From: Telopea speciosissima
Lineage: Eukaryota; Streptophyta; Magnoliopsida; Proteales; Proteaceae
Length of the DNA stretch: 64,000 nucleotides
NCBI RefSeq assembly: GCF_018873765.1
Contig: NC_057917.1
Location: forward strand, 53,375,464 to 53,439,463
Reading direction: 5' to 3'
The position numbers and the translations under genes were made by a program. The notes below the pieces were generated by a model. It saw nothing but the letters and a program-made list of their open reading frames with translations. It ran no database searches and was not told where the DNA came from. Position 1 is the first letter of the stretch, and the number at the start of each line of letters is the position of its first letter. Positions 10,609-22,000 of the stretch are shown one piece after another.

Positions 10609-13181
10609 ACACACATGCAAATAGATATAGGTATGCTGTAGGCAATAGTACTTGACCTTACTTGTCCTTTTCTGTTTCTTTATAATATGAAAATTTGTAT
10701 TCTTCCTGGCATGTCCACTATTAGACAAGACACAAATCAACTGCCTACGGTACAGATTTTTATTCTTGAAAAAAAGAAAAAGAAAAAAGGAATCAATATT
10801 AGAGCCTAGTTACATCGGTTTCAACATGATGCTTTCTTGTGCTTACAGCTCGTCTATGTTTTTCAGGACCAGTTGTCATGGATATTTCGGGATACACAGA
10901 AAAGGGATTAAGGCGAAAACTAGCTGTACGGGCCCTTTTTGGAAAGGTTCATTATTTATCTGAGGTAAATGGATGAAGATAATTTGAGTCTGTCCTCCAT
11001 ATTGATTTACTGCTTTTTTCTGGTATTGCATTTTCACTTTGTTAGGCGAGTATTGAGACACATTCTTCTTGTATTGTACAAATATGCCTTCTGTTCTACT
11101 GGGTAGGCTTAAAGTTGTCAGACTTCGATGGTTAAGCTGATGTAGATCGAAGCATGAAAAAGACCAAAGAGAGAGAGAGAGAGAGAGAGAGGGGAGTTAC
11201 TGTTCATGTGAACAGTACCTCCCGACACTGTTCACGTGAACAATGATTGGGGGGCTGGACTGCTGGCTTAGAGGAGTTGATTTTTGGTGTTATTGTTATT
11301 ATTAGACACTTATTATTTAGCTTCCTATTTGATTTGTAATCTCAATTGGGAATCCTAGTTAGAGTCTAGTTTTTATTTTATAGGTTTTATTAATTAGTTT
11401 CTTACATAGATTAGGATTGGGTTGTTTTACTATAAATACATGTATGTGGCTGAACAGAAAAAAGACAGATTGAAGAGAAAAGAGCTATTGATGAAGCTGT
11501 GAGATGCAGCAACAGTGAGATACCATGGGTGAGAAGCCCTGGGTGAGAGGATGATGGGCTGAGATATCTGAACCTATTCCCCCTTCTATATCGCTTTCTT
11601 CTTCTTTCCTAACCTTTGATGTTCTTCTTCATATGTAAATAAAAAATAACAATAAAAAAAGAGTTTCAGTTATTTAATTTTATTCATTTTATCGTATTGA
11701 TCATGCTGCAACCGATCTCCCACTGGTTTCCCTGGTTCGAGGTCGATTTGGCATTACTTGGTATCAGAGCCTACTATGGTCAGTCATGAAGATGGACGTG
11801 CACAACAAGAAGCTTTGTCTAACTCCTCGAGTTTTTTCAAGATGGGGAGAGTTGATGTAGGTCGAAGCATGACGAAGACCAAAGAAGAAGAAAAGTACTG
11901 TTCATGTGAACAGTTCCTCATGCACTGTTCACGTGAACAGTGATTTGGGGGCTGATATGGACTGCTGTCTTAGAGGAGTTGAGTTTTGGTGTTATTTTTA
12001 TTATTAGACACTTATTTAGTTTCCTGTTTGAGTTGTAATCGTAATTGGGAATCCTAGTTACAGTCTAGTTTCTATTTTATAGGTTTTATTAATTAGTTTC
12101 TTAACTAAATTAGGATTGGGTTGTTTTACTATAAATACATGTATGTGGCTGAACAGAAAGAGACAGAGATGGAAGGGAAAAGAGCTATTGATGAAGCTGT
12201 GAGATGCGGTAACGGTGAGATACCGTGGGTGAGAAACCCTGGTTGAGAGTATGATGGGCTGAGATAGCTGATCCTATTCCCCCCCTTCTATATCCCTTTC
12301 TTCTTCGTTTCTAACCGTTGATGTTCTTCTTCATATGTAAATAGAGAATAGAAATAAAAAAAGAGTTTCAGTTATTTAATTTTATGTATTGTATTGATCC
12401 TGATGCAACCGATCTCCTGCTGGTTTCGAGGTCGGTTTTGCATTATAAGCAATCAATCTAATCTCAAGTTGCTGGGACTGGGGGAGCGACCGACAATGGA
12501 GGTTTCTGTGGTTGAGACTGTTTAAACTACCTAAATGTCTTCACAAGCAATTGTTTGTTATGTGCCACACAGGGTTTGCCAATTGATTGGTCTGTTTGAG
12601 TGGGTCTCCTGTAAATTGAGGTTCATAGGGCTCATATGGATATATTGTGCATCAAATAGGCTTCTAGATTTGTTACCTGACTGTTTTCTGATCAATTGGG
12701 GCTAAAACTCAGTTGCTTGAGGTTCCATAACTTTCAGTTTGGTTTTTAAATCTCACATTTTCAATCATTGCATTTGGAGTTTCCATATTTGGGGTTGCTA
12801 AAGTTATTCCAAGTTGATTAGAAGATTGTGTCTTTTGCTTGTTGAATTGACTAAACGTTTTATTTGACATTTTGAGACAGCTTCCAGAGTTCTGCTCAAG
12901 GGATAGCTCCCTAATCGTTAAGGAGATATTTGGGGTTATAGAGTAGGCCTCTTCCCTTACACTATTTCTTAAAAAAAGGTGATGGGGTTTTCACTTCTGA
13001 ATTTATTGATTTTGCAATCCGTTGTGTTGTTTTCAGTGAAGATGTAGATACCCTTCGGATACATACTTTCTCTGAGGCTGGAGACATGGATTCGATTCAG
13101 AAAATGGTGGATGGATTAGATGCAGGAGACACCAGTGAGGGAGAATCTAATGGTTCTAAGAATGACGCATCAGGTGCTTAG
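5690..13181 (+). CDS. Conserved plant protein of unknown function (5' end unresolved)
   Basis: Five exons splice in frame with GT-AG introns: 5690-5788, 7253-7430, 10867-10964, 12881-12942 and 13037-13181, ending at TAG. They give 193 residues so far. The product is hydrophilic and helical: a segment with DELLQKGRHEVQHS, then MEEILRKYIRYVMNERPF, ADVVADLIQLRKASMLDD, VMDISGYTEKGLRRKL and LPEFCSRDSSLIVKEIFGV, and an acidic tail (DAGDTSEGES). I recognise it as a conserved plant-type sequence but cannot name the family with confidence; DUF760-type plastid proteins are one possibility. No membrane segment or catalytic motif is visible. The start codon lies upstream of 5690 and was not found. Introns 2 and 3 carry a hAT-like element (8515-10516) and a TRIM-like element (11138-12445). 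Confidence 0.7.
8515..10516. mobile_element. Non-autonomous hAT-like element, copy 1 (with nested insertion)
   Basis: The element is flanked by the 8-bp duplication TCTGTGAG (8507-8514 and 10517-10524). Its ends, CAAGGATCAAGAACTC and, inverted, CATGGAAGAACAACTCGG, are imperfect inverted repeats. The subterminal regions are full of GGTTTCGA/TCGAAACC motifs in both orientations. It aligns along most of its length with 15442-16477. The alignment breaks between about 8612 and 9650, where about 1 kb of unrelated LTR-like sequence is inserted. It lies in the 7431-10866 intron of the unknown-function gene. No transposase was found. Confidence 0.7.
8613..9649 (-). repeat. LTR-like insertion nested in the hAT-like element
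   Basis: This segment interrupts the alignment between the two hAT-like copies. It shares blocks with the repeats at 1220-2410 and 4400-5250 (TAATGTAAGGCTAG near 8616; TTATTCATCAAAATCGTGG near 9348). It is probably a solo LTR or LTR fragment in minus orientation. I could not find a clean target duplication. A small tandem duplication of CCCTACACCT-type sequence occurs at about 9565-9630. Confidence 0.45.
10567..10604. repeat. (GA)n microsatellite
   Basis: An uninterrupted run of GA dinucleotides, about 19 units, lies just right of the hAT-like element's target duplication in the intron. Confidence 0.95.
11138..12445 (+). mobile_element. TRIM-like LTR retroelement with 96-bp interior
   Basis: Two direct LTRs, 11138-11756 (619 bp) and 11853-12445 (593 bp), begin with TGATGTAGRTCGAAGCATG. 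They are flanked by the 5-bp duplication TAAGC (11133-11137 and 12446-12450). One base after the left LTR is a classic initiator-tRNA-Met primer binding site (TTGGTATCAGAGCC). A purine tract, AAGATGGGGAGAG, directly precedes the right LTR. The interior of 96 bp holds nothing else, so replication must depend on another element's enzymes. Each LTR has a paired GTTCATGTGAAC / GTTCACGTGAAC palindrome and a TATAAATA box. The left LTR also has a (GA)n run that the right one lacks. It lies in the 10965-12880 intron, sense to the host gene. Confidence 0.85.
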
Positions 13182-15441
13182 GATTCTTGCGGAGGGATAA
13201 GTGTAAGACTATAGGGTCTAGCCCTACAGAAAAGTCCAATTTTTGTTTGAAAAATTCTTCATATCTATTTCTAAGATAGATAGAAGTGAGAGAGGAAAAG
13301 AAGTTTGACAAGGCCTATTTTCCGTTTCAATTTTGCAATACTGTGTTACTCTTTTGTTATCCCCTTTATACATAAATTTTTGCTAAGAATTATTTGCTAA
13401 TCTAGGCGATGAATGGGTTGATTATTCTCCTAAAATGGTTGCCATGGACATTTAAATTACGTTGGGGTAATGTGGATAACTGGCCTTTCCAGTTCAGCAA
13501 GTGGCAAAATGAAGCATTGAAAAATTCTGAACTAATTAATATGTGGTTACATATGCACTATTATTGAGATATCCATATGGTTGAAATCATTGTTGGAAAA
13601 CCAGGGTTTCTGAATCACCCTCCCAAAACTTGGTGACTCAGTGCGAATCAGACCTGGTCAGGGCGAGTCGTGTTGTGGTTTAATCGATCCATCTTTGATT
13701 CTCCTTTCACCCTCTATCCCCCTTTACTCCAGGTTTGATTCTCTCTGTCTATCAATCCATCTTTTCTAATCGCTCTTTTCTTTGGATCTACAAAACTACA
13801 AATCCAAAAATCTCTGCTCCTTTACAAACGCTCTCTTAATTGCTTGAATTGCTGTCAGATCTTCGAGCAAACCATAACTAAGGCCTTTCGATCTCCACCT
13901 TTGTTTTCTCTCTCATGATCTATCCCTCCAACTTTGTCTGCTATGTAGTTCTCTCTTCATTGACTGTTTTTGGAACTTGGAAGGTGAACAATGGTGGTGG
14001 ATGAGGTGAACTAACTGATGAATTTGTGTGGCCATGGATCTAGTGAAATGAGCAGCTACAATTTTGTGACTGATGAAAGGTTATTAGGTTTCAATCATGG
14101 CGCAGGAGGCTACTCATAGCTAAATGACCCCTTACAATAACATGTAGGGTTTCTTTGAACTTCTTCATTGTGCCAGCTGCATTATAAAAAAGGGGTTGAA
14201 GAAAGCTGGTGCATCGGAGCTAGGGGTTGAAGTCTAAATACTCTGTAGATCTTACGCCTGTTAAATGGTTCGGTTCGATTTGAGAAGAGTTCATTTAAAA
14301 TCGAAACTGTTTATTAAAAAGTTCGATTTTTGTTTTCAAAAGGTTTGAATGTCACTTAATTTTTTAGTGGAATTTATTTATTTTTACCATAATTGTTTAT
14401 TCTAACCATGGATGACTTACTTACCATGTATAAGGGAGAATGTTTTCTGTGTGGGATGTAGGGGCCACTCCCACGCACAACAGGGGCCGGAATGACTGCC
14501 ATGCCCCCCAAGTATGACGGAAATTCCACCCCCTTTTGTGCCACCACGTGTGCTGTCATTGGCTGGTGCGCGTGGCGTGACCCCTGTGTCCCACCTAGAA
14601 AACAACGTCCCATATACTAATTGGTTAAACGGTTTGATTCGGTTTAAATCGTTCAAATAATTGATCTCAATTTTGGTGTAAATGGTTCGGTTTGATTTCT
14701 GTTTGGTATTGACACCCTTAGCCCTTATAAATCTAACCCAACTCCTCTACGTTTATCCTCTTTTTGTCTCATGCCTGTTACCTCTACCTCCTTTGTTTTG
14801 TTCTCCAACCAATTTCTTCTTTTTCTTCTAACTTTAATCCCTCCCCCCCCCCCCCCTCTTTTTTTTTCTCTTCTAGATTTTGGAAAAATTTCAGTGCAAT
14901 TTTTTTCTCGATGATTTATTCTTCGTCAGTGCAATTTTTTCATATTTTTGTTCTTCTCCACCTCCTTTGTGGAGGATTCTAAAGTCTTGGAAAGGATAAT
15001 TTTCCTCTTGGAGAAGTCTTGAAACCTCTCCCTTTTCTTAGCTATGTACATGGTTTTTCTAGAAGCTCCTCTAGAATTTTCTTTGCTACCAAAGGTTCTA
15101 GAAAGTCTAAAGTCCTCTAAATGTGGGATCATTATCAGCTCCATTTCTCTGCTCGGTCCATTTCCCTAAGTTTCTCTAATAGGGGGCTGAAATGACCACC
15201 CTACACCCTACTCGAACACACAGCCTGGATGGGGTTCACTCCCCCCAATTAGAGGAACTTGGGGACATGGACCGGGTAGGAATGGAGTAGATAATTTTCC
15301 TCTAATTGTGTGGATAGATTTAGATCTATGGTCTTCCTTAGTTCAATTGTTCATGTCCATGGGTCTGAAGCTCTTCTTTATTGCACAAGACTTCAACTGT
15401 GAATTGGTGATGAATATTTTTTTCGAAAGCTGACTCACTAT
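13182..15441. other. Intergenic region with degenerate TIR repeats
   Basis: No gene could be supported here. At 14255-14720 is a degenerate element with AAATGGTTCGGTTYGATTT motifs on both sides and a GTATTGACACCCTTA end. A second small TIR element (about 14440-14608, beginning GGGAGAATGTTTTCTGTG) appears to be inserted in its middle. A C14 run lies at about 14840. Confidence 0.4.
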
Positions 15442-16477
15442 CAAGGTTCTAAAACTCGGGTTTCGACTAGGTTTCGATCAGTTAGAAAACGAGTTCGTCT
15501 CGGTTTCGACCATATCTCTGTTGAAACTTGGGACTTTCTCCAGGCTAACTCGAATTTTGGTTTCGAGGCCCAGAAGTTGTTTTTCTTTGCCTTGATTCTT
15601 GTTATGCTGCCTATTCTTGACACTTTAAACTCAATCCATGCATTAATTTCACATAGAGAACACTAAAAATATTACTTGTGGTTTTGATCCAAGTTTGATA
15701 CTGTATATTGTTCTTGGACATAGTATCAAATAAGGTTTGACCGGAACATAATTTCTTCAATATAAATGAGATTTAAGTAATCTCGGATTTGTTAGAAAGC
15801 TTTGTTTTGATAGCTTTCCAATAAGTCCAAAATTGCTTAAATCTGATTTATATTGATGGAGTTATGTACCAATCAAACTTAATTTGGTGTGCGCGAATGC
15901 TGTTGAAATCGCTCTGAATGAAAATATTCTTTTGGACATCAAAACAAATGAATATTTTACCGCACTTTTGGTGTTTAGTAATGTTTTATCATATTAAGAT
16001 TTGTGGAATTTTTAGATTTGAGAAAAACCACAGCATTAGAAAGTTAAAAATTGCACCTACCGTCGAAAATTCAGTTTTTGTTCTTGAATTGGGGGGGTTG
16101 ATTTTGTTTGCTTTTGGAATTTTATTTTTTAACTATTTTTATTGGATTCAAATAGATGGTATTTGCTTATGTATGAATAATATCTTAAGTAAACGAAATA
16201 CAAATACAAAAACATTTACTTAAATGATGGTTTCTGATAAATTTCTGGCATAAATATTTGTATGTCCTAGTTTCAAGCCAAGTTTCCCCTAGTTTCGATG
16301 GGCATATGTGTATAAACCACCGAAATATGGTCGAAACCACCAGAAACTGGTCGAAACCATCGAAACCCGATTGAATCCAGAGATTTTATAAAATCCCCCT
16401 TCAACTCGTCTCAAAAACCTGAAAAATCGAGTTAACTCGGTGGTTTTGACAGGTTTCGATCGAAATTTTGTTCCATG
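15442..16477. mobile_element. Non-autonomous hAT-like element, copy 2
   Basis: This is an uninterrupted relative of the element at 8515-10516. It starts CAAGGTTCTAAAACTCGG and ends ATTTTGTTCCATG, and is flanked by CTCACTAT (15434-15441) and CTCACCAT (16478-16485), an 8-bp target duplication with one mismatch. The shared core includes GGCCCAGAAGTTGTTTTT and CCATGCATTAATTTCACATA. Its termini carry many GGTTTCGA motifs in opposite orientations. No coding capacity was found. Confidence 0.7.
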
Positions 16478-16993
16478 CTCACCATAGATCCCATTGACTC
16501 AATTGCCAATATCCTGGTTCGTAAAATGGTCTCTCCTTAAAGTTTCGTCTACCTAACATTTCCTTAGGCTATGTTTTGAAATGCAAAAAATGGATAGAAA
16601 AGAAAAGTAAAGGAAAGAAAAGAAAAATATATTAAAACAAAATTGTTGATGAAAATAATGATAAGTTTATGCCTTTCTTTTTTCTTTTTTAAAATATTTC
16701 AAATTTTTTCTTTAAATAAAAAATATATTTCATGTTTAATTCTTTTTTAGTTTTTGAATATAATTTTAGCAAAAGGTTTTGTGCACAATCGTACATTATG
16801 CACGGATTTATCCCCCTCTCACAAAAAGGGGTCGCAAAGACAAACCTTCGTATTTGACGTATCATAGTTCCCACCCCTCTCATGTGAGTGTGCCTCCCCT
16901 AAAAACAACAACAACAACAACAAGGGAGCTTAAGGTTCCATTAAAAGAAGAAAAAAGAGCCTTTTAAGGTAAAGGTGGGAGAGTCGATCTCAA

Positions 16994-17425
16994 TAGGGCT
17001 GCAACAGAGTTGGGTTGTTCCACTCTTTTTAAAACCCCACCCCAACCCTGAGTCCTTTTATTTGAGTCTAAGCTTTGCTCGACCCCGACTTAGGGCTTGA
17101 AAAATCCAACCTTAACTTGCCTCAGGGTCGGCTTGGGCTGACCTTGATTGGTCTTGACCATGGAGAGGGGAGGGGAGATGCAAAGGTTGGGCCAAGTTGG
17201 GGAGAAGAAGAAGAAGGTAGGCCAAGCTGGACCGTAAGAAGAAGAAGAAGAAGAAGAACGGGTTGGGCTAAGTTGATTCGGGCTTAATCCAAAACCTCAA
17301 CCCTCGTCCGACCCAACATTAACTTAGGGCCAGAAATTCCCACACTTGACCCATCCTCAGGGCCTGGGTTTCTCAGCCCAGGCCCTGTTCGGGCTCAGAG
17401 GCAACAGGGCAAACTTGCACCCCTA
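16994..17425. mobile_element. hAT-like GC-rich MITE
   Basis: The termini are TAGGGCTGCAA and, at the right end, TTGCACCCCTA, an imperfect inverted pair. The flanks GATCTCAA (16986-16993) and GATCCCAA (17426-17433) are an 8-bp duplication with one difference. The interior is rich in GGGTTGGGC/GCCCAACCC motifs and includes a (GAA)n run. It sits about 200 bp upstream of the putative 5' exon of the 19099-23759 gene. Related copies lie at 58777-59247 and nearby. Confidence 0.6.
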
Positions 17426-19098
17426 GATCCCAAGACCTTGACACAAGCAACTCAGGCCGTTACGGGCTGGTCTGGTCGCACTGGGCGGACCTTCTAATTC
17501 CCCAATATCATCCTGGCCGCACTGAGTCTGAAACTCGAGGAACTTCAACGTCGTAGCTCCCTTACTTCCTCAATCCAATAATCAATCTCCCTCCCAAGTC
17601 TCATATAATTTCGAAGATCATTCCCGTCTCTGCTTCGCTAATTCAGTGCTGCGGCTGCTGCCTCTCACGCAGTCCCACTCTCGGTTTTACTTCGCTCTGG
17701 AACTTGCGATACGACCTCAACTCTGCAGCCCTACTCCCGCGCTCTGGCTTCACTTCACGTTGATCCTCTACGGAATTCGACCTAAGGTTTGCTCGCTTGC
17801 ACACACTCTCGATTTTCCAATCAACAAAATTGAGATGTTTGGTTAATTGAAAGAGATTTTCGCCTTGTTCAAACCCATGTTCCCTTTGGCACGTCAATAA
17901 CCCAATAGACGTCGTGGAATTGTGAGAAGATCTGTTTTTTTTTTCAAGTTAAAGGACTTCCATGATGATTGATGATACTACAGTCAGATTAATCTGAAGA
18001 AAATATTGTTCACTAACAGATTTTCTCGAGTAAATACTGGTTTAGCGAAATTGTTTTTATTTATCTGGACTTTAAAAAAACCAAATTTCTTAAATCAAAT
18101 CTACTCCACGTCTCAAGCCCATTTCGTTATTACATTCCTTTGATCGGCATCGTAATCTGTTCCACACCTCCACCCATTCTTTTAATTCTATCTTTCCTAC
18201 ATCCTCATCACTTCATGAAATATCCAGCTCCAACTATATTCAACTATTCTCTCTCCTCTCTTCCTGTATTCTCTCCCTGCTTGGAGGTTTAGGACTGGAG
18301 GCCATGTTCTTAATTTATGTCTTCCATTGGATCTGGGGGGAGCACATTACTGAAAGTTAAGCCATGTTTCTGCTTAGGTGACCCAAGCATATTGAGAAAA
18401 TTCTTCCCTTGTTTGTCTTTATTTTTTCAATTTGAAATCCTAGGATATATTCACTCACAACAGCCACAAAACTGGGGATTTGATGTAAAAAAAAAAGAAT
18501 AAAAAAAAGGGAGGGGGGGGGAGGGGGTTGTGTGTGTGGAATTTGGTGATGAATTGGGCCATCTTCCTAGCTGCTGATATATAATTTTGTGTTGAACAAT
18601 GTAGTTAATGGAAACAAAATCTTCTATCAGCAGCTCAGTTTTCTCTGGAAGTTGGAATTCATGTGATTTTCTAGTTTTTTCTGTTGTAATATGTATTAGT
18701 TAGTCATCGATCTGTAACTTGAACTTGCTTTTTGTGACGATCGATGGTGTTCTCTGTAGCCACTTTCGTTGTTTGACTTTTCTGTTTCCAAAATTTTACC
18801 TCTTTTCTTCTCCCCACATCCCAAACTGAATAATATGCAAACTTTAACTTTTTGCCAGTCCTGGACCCTAGAGCATCCATGGATATGAAAAACGAACACT
18901 TTAGCTTTTTTATTTCTAGGTTACTTTGTTCCTTTGGTTTTTGTACTGGAGGTAAACAATACTAACTGTTCAGTGGAAGTACAGAAGGATCAAAGGAACT
19001 TTGTCTTTTGAACCATAAAAATACTGGGATTTGTTTTGGTTCTGTTCCACACAGCTTGTTGTCTTGGACTTTGATACATGGTTGTTGAGGTTTCAGGG

Positions 19099-22000
19099 AT
19101 GGCTGGTAGGGAAGTTCGAGAATACACCAACCTCACCGACCCAAAAGGTATGTTCCATGGTTAACTTGTTAAATATTTTTTTCTCGGTAATATATGCAGT
19201 TTTGTTTATATGCTTTTCTTCTCTAATTTATTTTGTTCTTGTCCTGCTTCAATTTTTACATATTTTATATTTTTAAAATTTTTTAATGTTTATGCTTGTC
19301 CTTTGGGTTCTCCATTAATAAGAGATATGGTTCCTGGTTGCATTAGTTTCGTAGATAAGGAATTATGAGATGGAAGCTTTTGCTTTTCCCCTTTCATCTG
19401 AGTGCCTTTATTAATTTTTCATTTTGAGTATTTTGTTTCTATAGACAGGAAATTGGGGAAAGGAAAGGATAAGATTGATGACGAAGATGTCACTTTCCAG
19501 CGGATGGTGGCAAAGGTTAGCGAATCGAACCTTCTATCTGTTTTTTTAATTTATTTGCTTTTTATTGGATGGTATTATTAGGATGCTTCTTTTTGGCCTC
19601 CATGTTGAATGAAGAAAGAGAAAGGGTCTCTCTGCTTATCTTGAAAATCTTATCTTCTTGTTTGATTGAAATGAAGGAGTTTCAGGGGGATGATTAGAAT
19701 CCTAGTTGAATGAAATGATAAGTTCTTCATAGAATTTGAAAGCATAAGATCATCACAGGAATGCATAGAAATGCTTTCATATCATGCAATCCTTAATTGT
19801 CACATATCCCACCTCCCTCCCCAAGTGAGCTGTCATGAATCCATTTTAGACTTTGAAGCTGTGAATTCAAATGCATGAAAAATAAAAAATATCTAATGAT
19901 TTCCAGATGCCCATAAAGTCTATACCTTGTGACTGTATTTTGATGAGTAGTCTTAGGTATTTTGATAACCACATCATTTTTGTTGAACAGGAACATAATT
20001 TTTCCACTTGCTTTAAAATTGTGGTATCTCAACAAAGAGTAAATAAAAAAATTCAATTAGAGAGAATACTGAGTAGTTATATAGTTCATCTGTTGGTTTT
20101 GAGAAAGGTCCTGCTGGGCCATTTTCTTGGTAATAGATGATTTCAGCTGAATAATATAACAATGCTTCCACTGAGTTATAGGCCATTGAATGTGTACAAG
20201 TATATTAGTAAAGACTGTTTCAGATACAATGTCCAGTTTCATCTTATCCTCCACCTAACTAGACCTTGATGCAGGCATTAGAGGTCTAGGTAGGAAAAAT
20301 GATTGACTTAAGATATATTTTAACAATAGTGAATAGGCAAACCATGCATTTGGCTGCGCAAAGCTTTAGAACTATTTAACATTCAGATTTGAGAAGGGAT
20401 GAAAGTGACAGCATGCTCCCATGTCCTTGCTGGGTGGGTATCAAGGATATCTTCATTGCAGGTACAATAGAGTTTCTAATGATTGTGCATGGATAGTTTT
20501 GGTGGGTGCACAAGAAAATTTTGAAGGATTCTTTCTGGTGACGATGAATAGTATATTGGAACTGAGAAATTTCTTATCTTTGCTTAGAAGGTATAAACTT
20601 TAGTTGTCAAGGCATCTTCTAAGCATCGTCTAGGCATCCAAGCTCTTTCTTGGGTCCAAGGCGACAACATGTTTGGTTGACACGTCACTGGTTTACGTTG
20701 ATTGATGTTTATTGCTTTGTTTTTTAATGAATATGCTTATATTATATCCCAAAGCATATGTTGACTTTCTCATATTTGGCCATTACTAGCATAATTATAT
20801 CATATTGCGTTGATATGGCTTCTATGTTGCATATAAACATAATTATATAAAATTATCATTGATATGTTACATATACCCATTAATGCATGCCTAGGAAGGT
20901 GCCTTGTGTAAGTGCCCCTCCAACGCCTTGGGTCGCCTAGTCACCTTAACAACTATGCTTCTTCTGTATCTAGACCAGTGAAGAAGCTGCCTTGCGTTTG
21001 TACGACTAGAACACTAATGGTCATGGTCGTCAACAGAATGTGTGAGGAAACATTCACAAACATTCCAAAACAGCCTAAACTGATCAACCAACCCTGCATT
21101 AGTAACCCCCTAAGCCCATTCAGGGCAGAAAAACTAAGTGAGTATGCTGACAAGCAAATATTAGATCTAGGCACTAATCTTCTGGTTATGAGAACAGAGG
21201 CCCATGCAGAAAATGATCTATTAGCACTTGGGGTTCATGCCATCCCCCACTATCCCATGTAGAAGGTCTAATTCTTTTATCGAATTCAGTGTTGGTTTCT
21301 GTTGTTTTGAAACTGGTGATCCTCTTCTATATCTTCTATGTTATCTGCCTTTTAAGTGGTACACGCCATTTCTCATCAAGGTTTGAACCGGTTCGAACCA
21401 AGATGAGCTTGAGCTTGTCAGGATTCAGCTTTTGGTGGTGGCACTCATAGGAAAGAAAGATAGTAACAATATGAATGTATGAGGATTGGTTCTTGAGATT
21501 TTGAAGGTTAGGGCTAATAAATGATGGATTACAAACATCCCTCTGGTGGCTGGAAACGAAAAATAGAAAAGATCAGGGGCTGAATGTAAAAAAAAATGTT
21601 GGTTAGGAGGTCTTTAGAATTCACAATTTTTTTTTTCTTTTGATTTACTGACTCTATGTCTACCCGGTGTAGATGCTAACAATCATGTGAGATATACTGG
21701 TTGGAATTAAGAATCCATTGGTATGTCTCAGTTTTAATAGAGAAAGTAAATGATGTTCTATTCTAACTGGTTGGTGTTTGTTGGCCTGAGTCACCTGAGG
21801 ATATATTGTTTGAACATCTTTCTGGAGCTTCCTACAATTTGGTTAACTGTGTTATCATGTGGATTTTGATCCTCAATCAGAGAAGGCATCCCTTCCTCCT
21901 TTTGATCCTCTACTTACTTCCAAGGCAGAGTGGTCTTGGTTCAGGATTCTATGGTCCCTAGGAAGACCTATCAAGCTAATTCCTCCATCAATATAAACAG

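Noticed and set aside
14374-14656. Two 79-codon minus-strand frames
   Set aside because: They lie in a GC-rich small TIR element, in two different frames over the same bases, with no homology.
20912-21262. 116-codon frame inside intron 2
   Set aside because: It starts in a MITE-like end, has no recognisable domain and lies in the intron of a well-supported gene model.
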